Below, in pieces: positions 8,409-16,297 of a stretch of 64,000 nt of DNA. The notes beneath the pieces were generated by a model. It was not told the origin of the DNA. It was given only the letters and a program-made list of their open reading frames with translations, and did not search any database. Position 1 is the stretch's first letter, and each line of letters starts with the position of its first letter. The stretch comes from Bacteroidales bacterium (GTDB lineage Bacteria; Bacteroidota; Bacteroidia; Bacteroidales; UBA932). The stretch covers positions 42,684-106,683 of the forward strand of contig WOYW01000007.1 in assembly GCA_011620605.1 (NCBI GenBank), read 5' to 3'. Made by a program: the position numbers and the translations under genes.

Positions 8409-9377
8409 TTAATTGAGACAGGAAATGATCTGTTGTATCATATCGGTTGTTGAAAACCCGGCTTGTTTTCCGGCTGCCACAAAACCGCTGTCAGGAGATA
8501 TACAGGGATTGGCATTTATTTCCAACACATAAGGTATACTCGCGGTACTTAGCCTGATGTCCACCCTGAAATAACCTGACAATTCGAAAACCTCCCCACA
8601 GCTGACAGCTGTTTTTTTTAATTTCTGCGCAATCTGAGGAATATCTTCCAGGGTGTTGAATTTTCGATATGTGTGTTTGTATTCAAACGAATCTTCCATC
8701 CATTTGGAGCGGTATCCCAGTATTTTTGCTTTACCGGCCGGATATCCGCTGAATATCATTTCGGGGATGGGATAAATGACATACTGACCGGGGCTTCCCG
8801 TAACACTCAGGTTGAATTCCCTCCCGTCAATATACTCTTCCACAAAATATTGTGCCGGATCAAACGTCTTCAGCCATTCCCCTGAGTCGGGCAGGGCAGG
8901 GTCAAAGACATGATGTTCGTCAAGCTCGGCCGAACCCTCCTCGGCAATCGGCTTGACGATATATTTTTTGTGTCTGTCCAGCAAATCGGGTCTGTCTGTG
9001 CTTAACCACGCGGGGGTATCAATCCCGTGAGAAGTCATGACCCTTTTGGCAAGCGGTTTCCTTGTAGTCAGGTACAGGCCTTCTTCTCCCACACCGGTGT
9101 AAGGAATTTTCCAGGCATGCAGGATGGAAGGAACTGTATGAAGTAACCCGGTGAAACCCCACACAGACTCAACCAGGTTGAATACGAAAGCGGGTTTTTC
9201 CGCCAACAAAGGCTGAAGGTCTCCGTTAAGATCAGTCCCAACATCTCTTATCCGGCAAAGGTATCCAAGATCTTCAAGGGCATTCCTGACAAGTTCCACC
9301 TGATGGATTACGTCCTGTTCATCAGGAGAGGGATGGGCGGAAAGCCGGTTATGCAGGATAATAACTGTATTGTTCAC
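8409..9377 (-). CDS. ATP-grasp protein, D-Ala-D-Ala ligase-like (second of a pair)
   Basis: A 322-residue ATP-grasp ligase-like protein. Visible are the ATP-lid lysine in KKYIVKPIAEEGSAEL, VEEYIDGREFNLSV, and the metal-binding end VLEINANPCISPDSGF. It starts with GTG at 9377, supported by a conserved beginning (VIILHNRL), and overlaps the upstream ligase gene by 29 bases. Sequence is clearly not that of a housekeeping Ddl: the serine-rich Ddl omega loop is not recognisable. It probably joins a carboxylate to an amine, with the partner genes at 7910 and 9349. Confidence 0.8.
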   Translation of the reverse strand: MNNTVIILHNRLSAHPSPDEQDVIHQVELVRNALEDLGYLCRIRDVGTDLNGDLQPLLAEKPAFVFNLVESVWGFTGLLHTVPSILHAWKIPYTGVGEEGLYLTTRKPLAKRVMTSHGIDTPAWLSTDRPDLLDRHKKYIVKPIAEEGSAELDEHHVFDPALPDSGEWLKTFDPAQYFVEEYIDGREFNLSVTGSPGQYVIYPIPEMIFSGYPAGKAKILGYRSKWMEDSFEYKHTYRKFNTLEDIPQIAQKLKKTAVSCGEVFELSGYFRVDIRLSTASIPYVLEINANPCISPDSGFVAAGKQAGFSTTDMIQQIISCLN

Positions 9378-10380
9378 GGGGTATGATCAGGGAAGGTATT
9401 TCAGTACCGTATATTCTTTTTAATGCAGCCTGCATGATGGTATCTATCAATTGCGTAAAATCCATGCCGTTCATTCTTGCCAATATGGGAAGGTCTGAAT
9501 CTTTAAAATTCAACCCGGCAAGGGGATTGATCTCCATGAATTCAGGTTCTCCCATACGATTTAATTTCACATCCACCCTCCCACTATCACGGGAGCCTGT
9601 GATCTCCCAAACGCCAAGAGCCAATCGTGCACATGCTGCAGCCGTTTCGCCATCCTCGGCGTTTTGATATTCAACGGCCTCCTTATAATTCTGTTTGTTT
9701 TCGTATGAGTATATATCCGGCACTTCATTCTTGAAAATTACCTCCATAACCCCAATCACGCGTGCTTCTTTTCCATTTCCGCATATCCCGACTGTAAATT
9801 CACGACCGGGAAGGTATTCTTCTACCAATACTGCCTGGTTGTAACGTTCCAGCAGTTTTCGGCTGACCTGTCTGAATTCTTCTTCGTTCCATATCAGGGA
9901 ATATTCTCCTATTCCTTTACCGGATCCTTCCATGACAGGTTTTAGAAATAGAGGGAAAGAGGGTTTTGGACCATTCATGTCTTCTTCAGAGCGTATGAGA
10001 CAAAAATCGGGAGTGGGTATTCCCGCATCCCTGACCACACGTTTGCAAAAAGCTTTATTAAGTGAAAGTGCCATGGTGGCAGCCCCGGAAAAAACATAAG
10101 GAATTTGCCAGTCATCAAGTATGGCGGGAACAAGCGATTCCCTTCCGTCTCCGAAGATCCCTTCGCAGATATTGAATACAAGATCCCATCTGTTTCCGTT
10201 AAGAAGACGCATCATCAGCGATCGTGCATTTCCGATGCGTTCGGTTTGATAACCCAGTGAATGCAAGGCGGTTTCGATGCCCTCTATCGTCTCTGTTTTG
10301 TCCAGTTCTGCGGTGTCTTCTTCTGAATATCCCAAAGACAGATATTCGGAACGCAGGTCATAAGTGAGGCCAATTTTCAT
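9349..10380 (-). CDS. ATP-grasp protein, D-Ala-D-Ala ligase-like (first of a pair)
   Basis: A 343-residue ATP-grasp protein beginning MKIGLTYDLRS at ATG 10380; an earlier in-frame start at 10413 would add eleven residues without similarity to the fold. It shows FPLFLKPVMEGSGKGI, VEEYLPGREFTVGI and the C-terminal EFMEINPLAGL metal-binding motif, the order found in D-Ala-D-Ala ligases. It forms a three-gene unit with a second, diverged ATP-grasp gene and a GNAT. Two different ATP-grasp enzymes side by side suggest a small peptide-like product. Cytoplasmic; product unknown. Confidence 0.8.
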   Translation of the reverse strand: MKIGLTYDLRSEYLSLGYSEEDTAELDKTETIEGIETALHSLGYQTERIGNARSLMMRLLNGNRWDLVFNICEGIFGDGRESLVPAILDDWQIPYVFSGAATMALSLNKAFCKRVVRDAGIPTPDFCLIRSEEDMNGPKPSFPLFLKPVMEGSGKGIGEYSLIWNEEEFRQVSRKLLERYNQAVLVEEYLPGREFTVGICGNGKEARVIGVMEVIFKNEVPDIYSYENKQNYKEAVEYQNAEDGETAAACARLALGVWEITGSRDSGRVDVKLNRMGEPEFMEINPLAGLNFKDSDLPILARMNGMDFTQLIDTIMQAALKRIYGTEIPSLIIPREQYSYYPA

Positions 10381-10512
10381 TTCATTTGCTCCCGGGCTCA
10401 ACGGGAATACCATAAATTTTCATATTTTTGGTTTGTAAAATAATGTGCGATATTAATACATTTTAGAATCCGTTGTTCCGCTTAAAAAAAAAATCAATAA
10501 AAATATTTGATC

Positions 10513-10698
10513 ATGAAATGTGAAATGCCAAAAAGTGCTCCCCAGGCAGGAGCTGTTTACGGGATAGGTTTTGTGGGTGCAGTAATCTATTTTATTATTG
10601 AAGCTACCGGGTTTTGGGCCGGTGTGCTGGGTGTTGTAAAAGCCTTTGTATGGCCTGCAATTATGGTATTTGAAATATTCAAATATATTGGTGCCTGA
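10513..10698 (+). CDS. Small hydrophobic membrane protein
   Basis: About 61 residues from ATG 10513. A short polar start (KCEMPKSAP) precedes a Gly/Ala-rich helix (GAVYGIGFVGAVIYFI) and a second hydrophobic stretch (FWAGVLGVVKAFVWPAIMVFEIF), so two membrane passes are likely. I recognise similar uncharacterised short proteins from other bacteria but know no function. The 3' end overlaps the proposed GTG start of the following glycosylase gene by 8 bases. Confidence 0.65.
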   Translation: MKCEMPKSAPQAGAVYGIGFVGAVIYFIIEATGFWAGVLGVVKAFVWPAIMVFEIFKYIGA

Positions 10699-11332
10699 TC
10701 CCGAGATCCATCCTATGAAGCCTTTCCTGCCCGGGAGATCTCGTCTTCTCCTGTTAGGCAGTTTTCCACCTCCGGCTGCCCGGTGGTCCATGGATTTTTA
10801 TTACCCGAATTTTCGAAATGATATGTGGAGGATATTTGGGCTTATCTTTTTCAAAGACACTGCCTTCTTTACCCGGGGGAACGCCTTCAGAAAGGAAAGC
10901 ATAAGTGCTTTTTGTGAAAAGCAGGGAATTGCTTTGTACGATGCTGCCATGCGTGTTATCAGAGGATCGGGGAATGCTTCGGATAAATTTATGGAAGTGC
11001 TTGATCCTATTGATCTTGCAGGTATTTTAAATCAGATACCCCTATGCAATACGGTTGCCGTAACCGGTCAAAAGGCGGCACAAACACTGCAGGGAGTAAT
11101 AGGGGGTAATGGTTTCGCCCAGGAGGTTCCCCTTCCCGAAATGGGCAAATACGTGACCTTTCATTTTCAGGCGCGGACTATCAAATTGTACAGAATGCCG
11201 TCAACGTCCAGGGCTTATCCAATGTCCCTGGAAAAGAAGGCATCTTACTACAAAGCATTGTTTGATGCATTGGGAATGAAACCCGGTTATTCCCATTCAA
11301 TGGTTGCAGGAGGTTTGGAAGAAATATCGTAG
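10691..11332 (+). CDS. Uracil-DNA-glycosylase family protein
   Basis: About 213 residues with the family opening [23 protein letters not shown] and [12 protein letters not shown], matching the uracil-DNA-glycosylase superfamily branch found in Bacteroidota. It may excise uracil or other damaged bases, though the exact specificity is not established for this branch. Start choice: ATG 10715 is possible, but the residues before it (PDPEIHP) resemble the conserved pre-motif of relatives, so GTG 10691 is preferred. The 3' end overlaps guaA, on the other strand, by 46 bases. Confidence 0.75.
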   Translation: MPDPEIHPMKPFLPGRSRLLLLGSFPPPAARWSMDFYYPNFRNDMWRIFGLIFFKDTAFFTRGNAFRKESISAFCEKQGIALYDAAMRVIRGSGNASDKFMEVLDPIDLAGILNQIPLCNTVAVTGQKAAQTLQGVIGGNGFAQEVPLPEMGKYVTFHFQARTIKLYRMPSTSRAYPMSLEKKASYYKALFDALGMKPGYSHSMVAGGLEEIS

Positions 11333-12816
11333 ACCACCCTGTTAATTCCCCTTACTTTGTTGATAATCTCGTTAGATACTTCCATCAGGAATTCGTAAGG
11401 CAGGTGAACCCAGTCTGCTGTCATGCCGTCTGTTGATTCCACGGCGCGCAGAGCGATAGTAAATTCATAAGTACGTTCATCTCCCATAACTCCCACGCTT
11501 TTTACCGGAAGAAGTATGGCTCCTGCCTGCCATACGGAATCATAAAGGTTTTCTTCTTTCAGTTTTCGAATAAAAATTTCGTCTGCCTGTCTGAGGATCG
11601 TGAGTTTTTCTGGAGTAATATCGCCCAAGAGTCTTATAGCCAGCCCCGGTCCCGGGAAGGGATGTCTGCTAATGAGTTCTTTTTTGATGCCCAGGGAAAG
11701 GCCAATGCGACGCACTTCGTCTTTAAACAACATCCGTAAAGGTTCAACAATCTTAAGCCTGACGTGTTCGGGAAGTCCCCCTACGTTGTGATGGGATTTG
11801 ATAACCGCAGAATGACCATGCACAGGAACCGATTCAATCACATCGGGATAAATTGTGCCTTGAGCAAGCCAGGTGGCATCGTTGATCTTTCCTGCCTCCC
11901 TTTCAAAAACTTCAATGAATGTCCGTCCTATGGCTTTTCGTTTTGTCTCGGGATCTGAGATCCCTTTTAATGCCGATAAAAACACACCTGAAGCATCTAC
12001 TCCGGTAATATTTAATCCCATTTCTTCGTAGGATCTCATAACGGCTCCGTATTCGTTTAAACGAAGCAGACCGGTATCCACAAAAATGCAGTGCAATTGT
12101 TTTCCTATTGCTCTGTGCAACAATACGGCAGCTACAGAACTGTCAACACCGCCCGATAAAGCCAGGATAACATGTTCGTCCCTGATCTTTTCGCGTAATT
12201 CAGCTACGGTACTTTCAATGAAGCAGGAAGGAGTCCAGTCTCCCTTGCATTTACAGATATTAAAAGCGAAGTTGTTAAGCATTTCCTTGCCGTGAACAGA
12301 ATGGTATACCTCCGGATGGAATTGCACAGCGTATGTTTCTTCGTCCAGGAAACGGAAAGCGGCATACCTGATATCGTTTGTCGAGGCCAGGTTTACGGAA
12401 CCCCGGGGCAAAGATTCTATACTGTCCCCGTGAGACATCCATACCGTAGTGGGTGACGGGATATCCTTGAACAGGAGTGAGTCCGGTTCTGTTATTTCCA
12501 GTTTAGCCCTGCCATATTCTCTGGATGATGAAGACTTTACTGAACCGCCGTAACGTGTTGCCAGGTATTGAGAGCCAAAGCAGATCCCCAGTAAAGGTAT
12601 ATGCCCCCTGATGTGGCCCAGATCAATATCGGGTGCGTTTTCATCCATAACCGAATACGGACTCCCCGATAGTATTATTCCCTTAACGGCCCGGTCGGGT
12701 TGAGGATAATGATGGTAGGGGTGGATCTCACAAAACACGTTCATTTCGCGCAAACGTCTGCCAATCAATTGTGTAAATTGTGAACCAAAATCAAGAATGA
12801 GGATCTTCTCGTTCAT
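11287..12816 (-). CDS. guaA: GMP synthase (glutamine-hydrolysing)
   Basis: Converts XMP, glutamine and ATP to GMP in purine synthesis. From ATG 12816 the enzyme has 509 residues. The class I glutamine amidotransferase domain has LLGICFGSQ with nucleophile Cys79 and FHPEV further on; the ATP-pyrophosphatase loop [10 protein letters not shown] follows near residue 222; the C-terminus carries the dimerisation/XMP-binding region ending in EW. An upstream TTG start would add 18 residues that do not fit the family. A matching promoter lies at 12842-12871. Confidence 0.97.
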   Translation of the reverse strand: MNEKILILDFGSQFTQLIGRRLREMNVFCEIHPYHHYPQPDRAVKGIILSGSPYSVMDENAPDIDLGHIRGHIPLLGICFGSQYLATRYGGSVKSSSSREYGRAKLEITEPDSLLFKDIPSPTTVWMSHGDSIESLPRGSVNLASTNDIRYAAFRFLDEETYAVQFHPEVYHSVHGKEMLNNFAFNICKCKGDWTPSCFIESTVAELREKIRDEHVILALSGGVDSSVAAVLLHRAIGKQLHCIFVDTGLLRLNEYGAVMRSYEEMGLNITGVDASGVFLSALKGISDPETKRKAIGRTFIEVFEREAGKINDATWLAQGTIYPDVIESVPVHGHSAVIKSHHNVGGLPEHVRLKIVEPLRMLFKDEVRRIGLSLGIKKELISRHPFPGPGLAIRLLGDITPEKLTILRQADEIFIRKLKEENLYDSVWQAGAILLPVKSVGVMGDERTYEFTIALRAVESTDGMTADWVHLPYEFLMEVSNEIINKVRGINRVVYDISSKPPATIEWE

Positions 12817-12841
12817 AAATGTGTAGGTTAATGTGCGTGAG

Positions 12842-12871
12842 CAAAAGTAGAACAAAACAGCGATTATCAAA
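12842..12871 (-). promoter_or_regulatory. Putative guaA promoter
   Basis: On the minus strand TTTG (12871-12868) and TACTTTTG (12849-12842) are separated by 18 bases, close to the Bacteroidota -33/-7 consensus, and the guaA ATG follows 25 bases downstream. Confidence 0.55.
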
Positions 12872-12881
12872 AATAATTATT

Positions 12882-12889
12882 TATCTTTG
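12882..12889 (+). promoter_or_regulatory. -7 box for the DUF177-rpmF operon
   Basis: TATCTTTG fits TAnnTTTG and stands 19 bases before the ATG at 12909. No convincing -33 box is seen. It is back to back with the guaA promoter. Confidence 0.45.
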
Positions 12890-12908
12890 TCCGCTCATTT
12901 CGGGCAGG

Positions 12909-13355
12909 ATGAATAATATGGAAAACATAAGGCTTACTGTTGCAGGGAGGTCTCTTTCTAAAGGATCACATCATTACGATTTCCATTTGGGCAAGAGCTT
13001 CTTTGATTTATTTGATAATACGGAAGTTCTTGATAGTGAGTTGACTGTGGCAATAGAAGTTGAAATGGGTAAGGAAAGAAAATTGGATATTTCCGTGATA
13101 ATTGAAGGATATGTAGTACTTTTGTGCGATCGTTGTCTGGAAAATTTATCCGTGCCCGTTACCTTCAGGGGAGTGTTAGAAGAGCAGGAAGCGGAAGAAT
13201 GCAGGAATGAACATACCGGGCAACTTGATTTTACGCAGTATATATACGATAACGTATGCCTGGCAATTCCCTTAAAACGGGTTCATGAACCGGAAAAAGA
13301 TTGTGATCCTGAAATGTTACGTATATGGAAAGAAAACAACATAATAATTAATTGA
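12909..13355 (+). CDS. DUF177 (YceD-like) protein
   Basis: A 148-residue protein of the DUF177/YceD family, whose members are almost always encoded directly before ribosomal protein L32 and have been linked to 23S rRNA processing in other organisms. Family marks are the CDRCLENLSVPV segment around residues 76-87 and the acidic C-terminal half. ATG 12909 is preferred over earlier starts because the family begins near MENIRL. It is separated from rpmF by three bases. Confidence 0.85.
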   Translation: MNNMENIRLTVAGRSLSKGSHHYDFHLGKSFFDLFDNTEVLDSELTVAIEVEMGKERKLDISVIIEGYVVLLCDRCLENLSVPVTFRGVLEEQEAEECRNEHTGQLDFTQYIYDNVCLAIPLKRVHEPEKDCDPEMLRIWKENNIIIN

Positions 13356-13358
13356 GAT

Positions 13359-13541
13359 ATGGCACATCCTAAACACAGAGTCTCAAAACAGAGAAGAGAC
13401 AAACGCAGAACGCACTATAAATTGAATACCCCCACACTGGCTGTCTGTTCCAATTGCGGAACTACTGTCATGTATCACAGGGTATGCCCCGAATGCGGTT
13501 ACTATCGCGGACGGCAGATCATTGCGAAAAAAGTTGTCTGA
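13359..13541 (+). CDS. rpmF: 50S ribosomal protein L32
   Basis: A 60-residue ribosomal protein with the usual basic N-terminus (AHPKHRVSKQRRDKRRTH) and a C-terminal zinc ribbon made by CSNC and CPEC. It is the Cys4, zinc-containing form. Co-transcribed with the DUF177 gene. Confidence 0.97.
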   Translation: MAHPKHRVSKQRRDKRRTHYKLNTPTLAVCSNCGTTVMYHRVCPECGYYRGRQIIAKKVV

Positions 13542-13558
13542 TACCTCTCAGGCGCTTT

Positions 13559-13630
13559 GGCCCTATAGTTCAAGGGATAGAACGGAAGTTTCCTAAACTT
13601 CAAATACAGGTTCGAGTCCTGTTGGGGCTA
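13559..13630 (+). tRNA. tRNA-Arg (anticodon CCT)
   Basis: A complete cloverleaf of 72 bases. Acceptor strands GGCCCTA and TGGGGCT pair over seven positions with G-U at the outer pair; the D stem is GTTC/GAAC, the anticodon stem GAAGT/ACTTC around loop TTCCTAA, and the T arm is ACAGG-TTCGAGT-CCTGT. The anticodon CCT reads the arginine codon AGG. The 3' CCA is not encoded (the discriminator A is followed by CAT), so it must be added after transcription. Confidence 0.95.
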
Positions 13631-13656
13631 CATATTCATGTTTAAACCACCATTGT

Positions 13657-14232
13657 ATGAAATCAATTAAAGGAACGAAAACAGAAAAGAATCTCCTGGC
13701 CGCTTTTGCAGGAGAATCACAGGCCCGTAACCGATATTCCTTTTTTACTTCGGCCGCAAAAAAAGAAGGATTTGAACAAATAGCAGGTGTCTTTGAGGAA
13801 ACAGCCAACCAGGAAAAAGAACACGCAAAACGTTTCTTTAAATTTCTTGAAGGAGGCATGGTAGAGATCACTGCTACCTATCCTGCCGGCATGATAGGGA
13901 CGACTGCTGATAATCTGAAAGCAGCCGCAGAAGGCGAACAAGAAGAACACCATGTGTTGTATCCCGAATTTGCCAGAATAGCCACCGAAGAAGGGTTCCC
14001 GCAAATTGCCGCTACTTTCCTTGCAGTTGCTGCTGTTGAGAAAGAACACGAAACCCGTTACAGGATACTTCTTGAGAGGGTTGAATCGGGCAAATTCTTT
14101 GAAAGAGATGAAGAAATCCTTTGGCAATGTCGCAATTGCGGTTACATAACCAAAGGAAAGAAAGCACCTGAAAAATGTCCTGCCTGCCAACATCCTAAGG
14201 CATTCTTTGAGGAAAAGAAAAACAATTATTAA
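13657..14232 (+). CDS. Rubrerythrin
   Basis: Non-haem di-iron peroxidase of anaerobes, 191 residues. The ferritin-like domain supplies the iron-binding glutamates (AFAGESQARNRY near 17-28, EETANQEKEHAK, and EHETRY later), and a C-terminal rubredoxin-like domain has CRNCG and CPACQ (about 162-182). It reduces H2O2 with electrons from rubredoxin or NADH-linked carriers, indicating an anaerobic or oxygen-sensitive life. The stop at 14230-14232 is directly followed by the hydF remnant in the same reading frame. Confidence 0.95.
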   Translation: MKSIKGTKTEKNLLAAFAGESQARNRYSFFTSAAKKEGFEQIAGVFEETANQEKEHAKRFFKFLEGGMVEITATYPAGMIGTTADNLKAAAEGEQEEHHVLYPEFARIATEEGFPQIAATFLAVAAVEKEHETRYRILLERVESGKFFERDEEILWQCRNCGYITKGKKAPEKCPACQHPKAFFEEKKNNY

Positions 14233-14583
14233 TTCCTGCAAAGGCCTCCCGCCCGCAGCAAAGGAGATTTTAAGATCTATTTAGAAGACACATCAATAAT
14301 TGATTATCTTAAAGACGGAGACCGTGTCCTTTTAATGGAATCCTGCAGTCATCACAGTACCTGTGAGGATATTGGCCGGGTAAAATTACCGCGAATGCTG
14401 AGTGAGCAAACAGGAAAACAACTTGAGTTTGAGATGATCGTCGGATTGGATATTCCGCGCAGACCTTTCAGGGATTATGCCCTGGTAATACAATGAGGTG
14501 GTTGTATGATCACACACAGGCAGCTTTTAGCCAGGATACGGGAAGTGAAAAGAGCAGTAAAACCTTTTGCCCATTTAAATTAA
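14233..14583 (+). pseudogene. hydF: hydF remnant: C-terminal cluster domain with in-frame TGA
   Basis: Read in one frame (AAA at 14260), this stretch gives the C-terminal iron-sulfur domain of the [FeFe]-hydrogenase maturation GTPase HydF: KGDFKIYLEDTSIIDYLKDG, then ESCSHH, DIGRVKLPRML and FRDYALVIQ. TGA at 14494-14496 follows, and the same frame continues GGCMITHRQLLARIREV before TAA at 14581-14583. In HydF the conserved pattern is CxH-(46-53)-HCxxC; here CSH is followed after 46 residues by Q-stop-GGC, so TGA replaces a cluster-ligand cysteine. The GTPase half is absent, and the normal sequence between REV and the end seems deleted. A decayed gene is the simplest reading. Confidence 0.8.
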
Positions 14584-14588
14584 GGTAT

Positions 14589-15236
14589 ATGAGACGAATA
14601 TTATTATTAACATTTTCTTTGCTGGTATCGTTAACAGCTCCTGCACAGGAAAACACTGAACAAAAAAGACCCGATGCCGTTTTTATGGGGAATTCCATAA
14701 CCCAGAACTGGAGAAATTTTCACCACGGTTATTTTACGGAAAACAATTTTATAGGTAAGGGCATAGGCGGAGAGGTCACTGCCCAGATGTTGATCCGTTT
14801 CAGGAAAGATGTGATCCTTATAAACCCAAAAGTAGTTGTCATTTTTGCCGGGACAAATGATATTGCTCAAAATCAGGGCTACGTTACTCACAGGCAGATA
14901 ATGGACAATATCGCTTCAATGGCTGATCTGGCCCGTTTTCACGGTATAAAGGTGATTTTATGTTCGGTACTGCCTGCCGGAGAGTACATCTGGAGACCAA
15001 AAGAGTTTAATGAAATGGTACGTCCTGCCGATGCCATTGAACGCCTGAACCTGATGATAAAAGAATATGCCGTGGAAAATGATTGCCTTTACGTGGATTT
15101 CTGGACACCCATGTCTGACGGACAGGGAGCAATGAAGAAAGAGTTGAGTTCAGATGGGGTGCATCCGTCCCCGGATGCTTATTTTGCGATGGAAGCGTTG
15201 CTTACTCCCGTGATCAGGGAATTGTGCAAGCCGTAA
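14589..15236 (+). CDS. SGNH/GDSL hydrolase, secreted
   Basis: Esterase-type hydrolase of 215 residues. A signal peptide (MRRILLLTFSLLVSL, cleavage probably just after TAPA) directs export. SGNH blocks are clear: GNSIT with nucleophile Ser36, the block II glycine in GKGIGGE, FAGTND with Asn90, and SDGVHPS with Asp189 and His192. Such proteins often deacetylate sugars or act on lipids; the substrate is unknown. ATG 14589 is chosen because the signal peptide begins there; the longer frame upstream is hydF remnant in another register. Its 3' end overlaps mnmD by 58 bases. Confidence 0.88.
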   Translation: MRRILLLTFSLLVSLTAPAQENTEQKRPDAVFMGNSITQNWRNFHHGYFTENNFIGKGIGGEVTAQMLIRFRKDVILINPKVVVIFAGTNDIAQNQGYVTHRQIMDNIASMADLARFHGIKVILCSVLPAGEYIWRPKEFNEMVRPADAIERLNLMIKEYAVENDCLYVDFWTPMSDGQGAMKKELSSDGVHPSPDAYFAMEALLTPVIRELCKP

Positions 15237-15904
15237 ACGGCTCGCAGAATATGACGTTTCTTTCCCGTGCCGGGAAGCCTTTGAGTTATAAAGCCCTTAT
15301 CACGCAAAATTTGCTTAAAAGAACCTTTGCAACAATAAGTGGTCAGCACTGTGTTCCCGCTCAGGGAGGGTATTAGCTTTCCAACGGCTTGTGATGTCCA
15401 TAATTCAGGTTGAACGGCAGGCGAGAAAACATCGTAATAAACAACGTTGACAGGTCCTTTAAAGGTACAATCCAAAAAATTATTTCTTAGTTTGATAAGT
15501 GTAAATCCCGGGGCAGGATCAAACGGTTCATTCCAGGGACTCCGGTGCATTTTCCTAAAAAAATCATTCTCTTTTTCAGATCGGGCATAATCAAGTTTTT
15601 CCCATATGCCGGATTCCAAAGGGTTTATTTCCACAGCCCGGTAAAAGATCTGAACCGATCCCGGAAAATGATCTTTGAGCATTTCACGGTAAGTCAGCAG
15701 GACATTCAATCCGGTCCCCAGCCCCAATTCAAAGATGTTAACAACTGCAGGAACCAAACCCTCTTCTTTTCTGCTCTCAAGGTAATAACGCAGCCCTGAG
15801 TCAATGTACACGTGCTGGGATTCTTCAATGGCACCGCCTGTAGAATGGTAGGTTTCTCCCAGGGGGCCCATAAGTGTGGGAGAACCGTCCGCCGTTTTGA
15901 TCAC
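15179..15904 (-). CDS. mnmD: tRNA mnm5s2U34 methyltransferase, MnmD family
   Basis: S-adenosylmethionine-dependent methyltransferase (DUF752 family) of 241 residues, like the C-terminal-type domain of MnmC without the oxidase half. The family signature appears at the N-terminus (LMGPLGETYHSTGGAIEES), followed by the SAM loop FELGLGTGLNVLL and VVYYDVFSPAVQPELW. It finishes the wobble-uridine modification in some tRNAs. Monofunctional MnmD is usual where mnmC is absent. Confidence 0.88.
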   Translation of the reverse strand: MIKTADGSPTLMGPLGETYHSTGGAIEESQHVYIDSGLRYYLESRKEEGLVPAVVNIFELGLGTGLNVLLTYREMLKDHFPGSVQIFYRAVEINPLESGIWEKLDYARSEKENDFFRKMHRSPWNEPFDPAPGFTLIKLRNNFLDCTFKGPVNVVYYDVFSPAVQPELWTSQAVGKLIPSLSGNTVLTTYCCKGSFKQILRDKGFITQRLPGTGKKRHILRAVYGLHNSLITGVSNASIAK

Positions 15905-15970
15905 GGCAGTGGATACATCAGAAAAAAGCCGTCCGTGTGGGGACAGCTTTCTGTATTGACGGGCTTAGGA

Positions 15971-16222
15971 TTATTTTTTTCGGTCACCATAACGGCTTCT
16001 GAATTTATCCACACGTCCTGCCGTATCCACCAGCTTCATCTTACCGGTGTAGAAAGGATGGGATGTGTTGGAAATCTCAAGTTTGTATAATGGGTATTCA
16101 ATACCGTCCACGGTAAGTGTCTCTTTGGTATTCACACAGGAACGTGTAATGAATACGTGATCATTGGACATATCCTTAAAAGCAACCAGTTTATAGGTGT
16201 CGGGATGTATTCCTTGTTTCAT
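15971..16222 (-). CDS. rpmE2: 50S ribosomal protein L31, type B
   Basis: An 83-residue L31 of the zinc-free B type: it begins MKQGIHPDTYKLV, contains the typical SNDHVFITRSC and FYTGKMKLVDTAGRVDKF, and has only one cysteine instead of the CxxC ligands of type A. Starting at ATG 16222 gives the family length; the upstream TTG-initiated extension is spurious. It lies 75 bases after glmM. Confidence 0.95.
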   Translation of the reverse strand: MKQGIHPDTYKLVAFKDMSNDHVFITRSCVNTKETLTVDGIEYPLYKLEISNTSHPFYTGKMKLVDTAGRVDKFRSRYGDRKK

Positions 16223-16297
16223 TGTATATAAATTGTTTATTTTTCTTGCAAACGGGCTGCAAAGGTACACATTTTTTCGGCTCGGCCAAATAAAAAA

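Noticed and set aside
14494..14496. In-frame TGA in hydF as a selenocysteine codon
   Set aside because: The HydF fragment lacks its GTPase half and seems deleted at its end, I see no convincing SECIS-like hairpin by eye, and selenoproteins are rare in Bacteroidales. Kept as an open alternative in the findings, not as a call.
16223..16297. Consensus promoter for rpmE2
   Set aside because: The sequence reads TACCTTGC on the minus strand, missing one T of the TAnnTTTG box, so I do not call it although a TTTG lies upstream.
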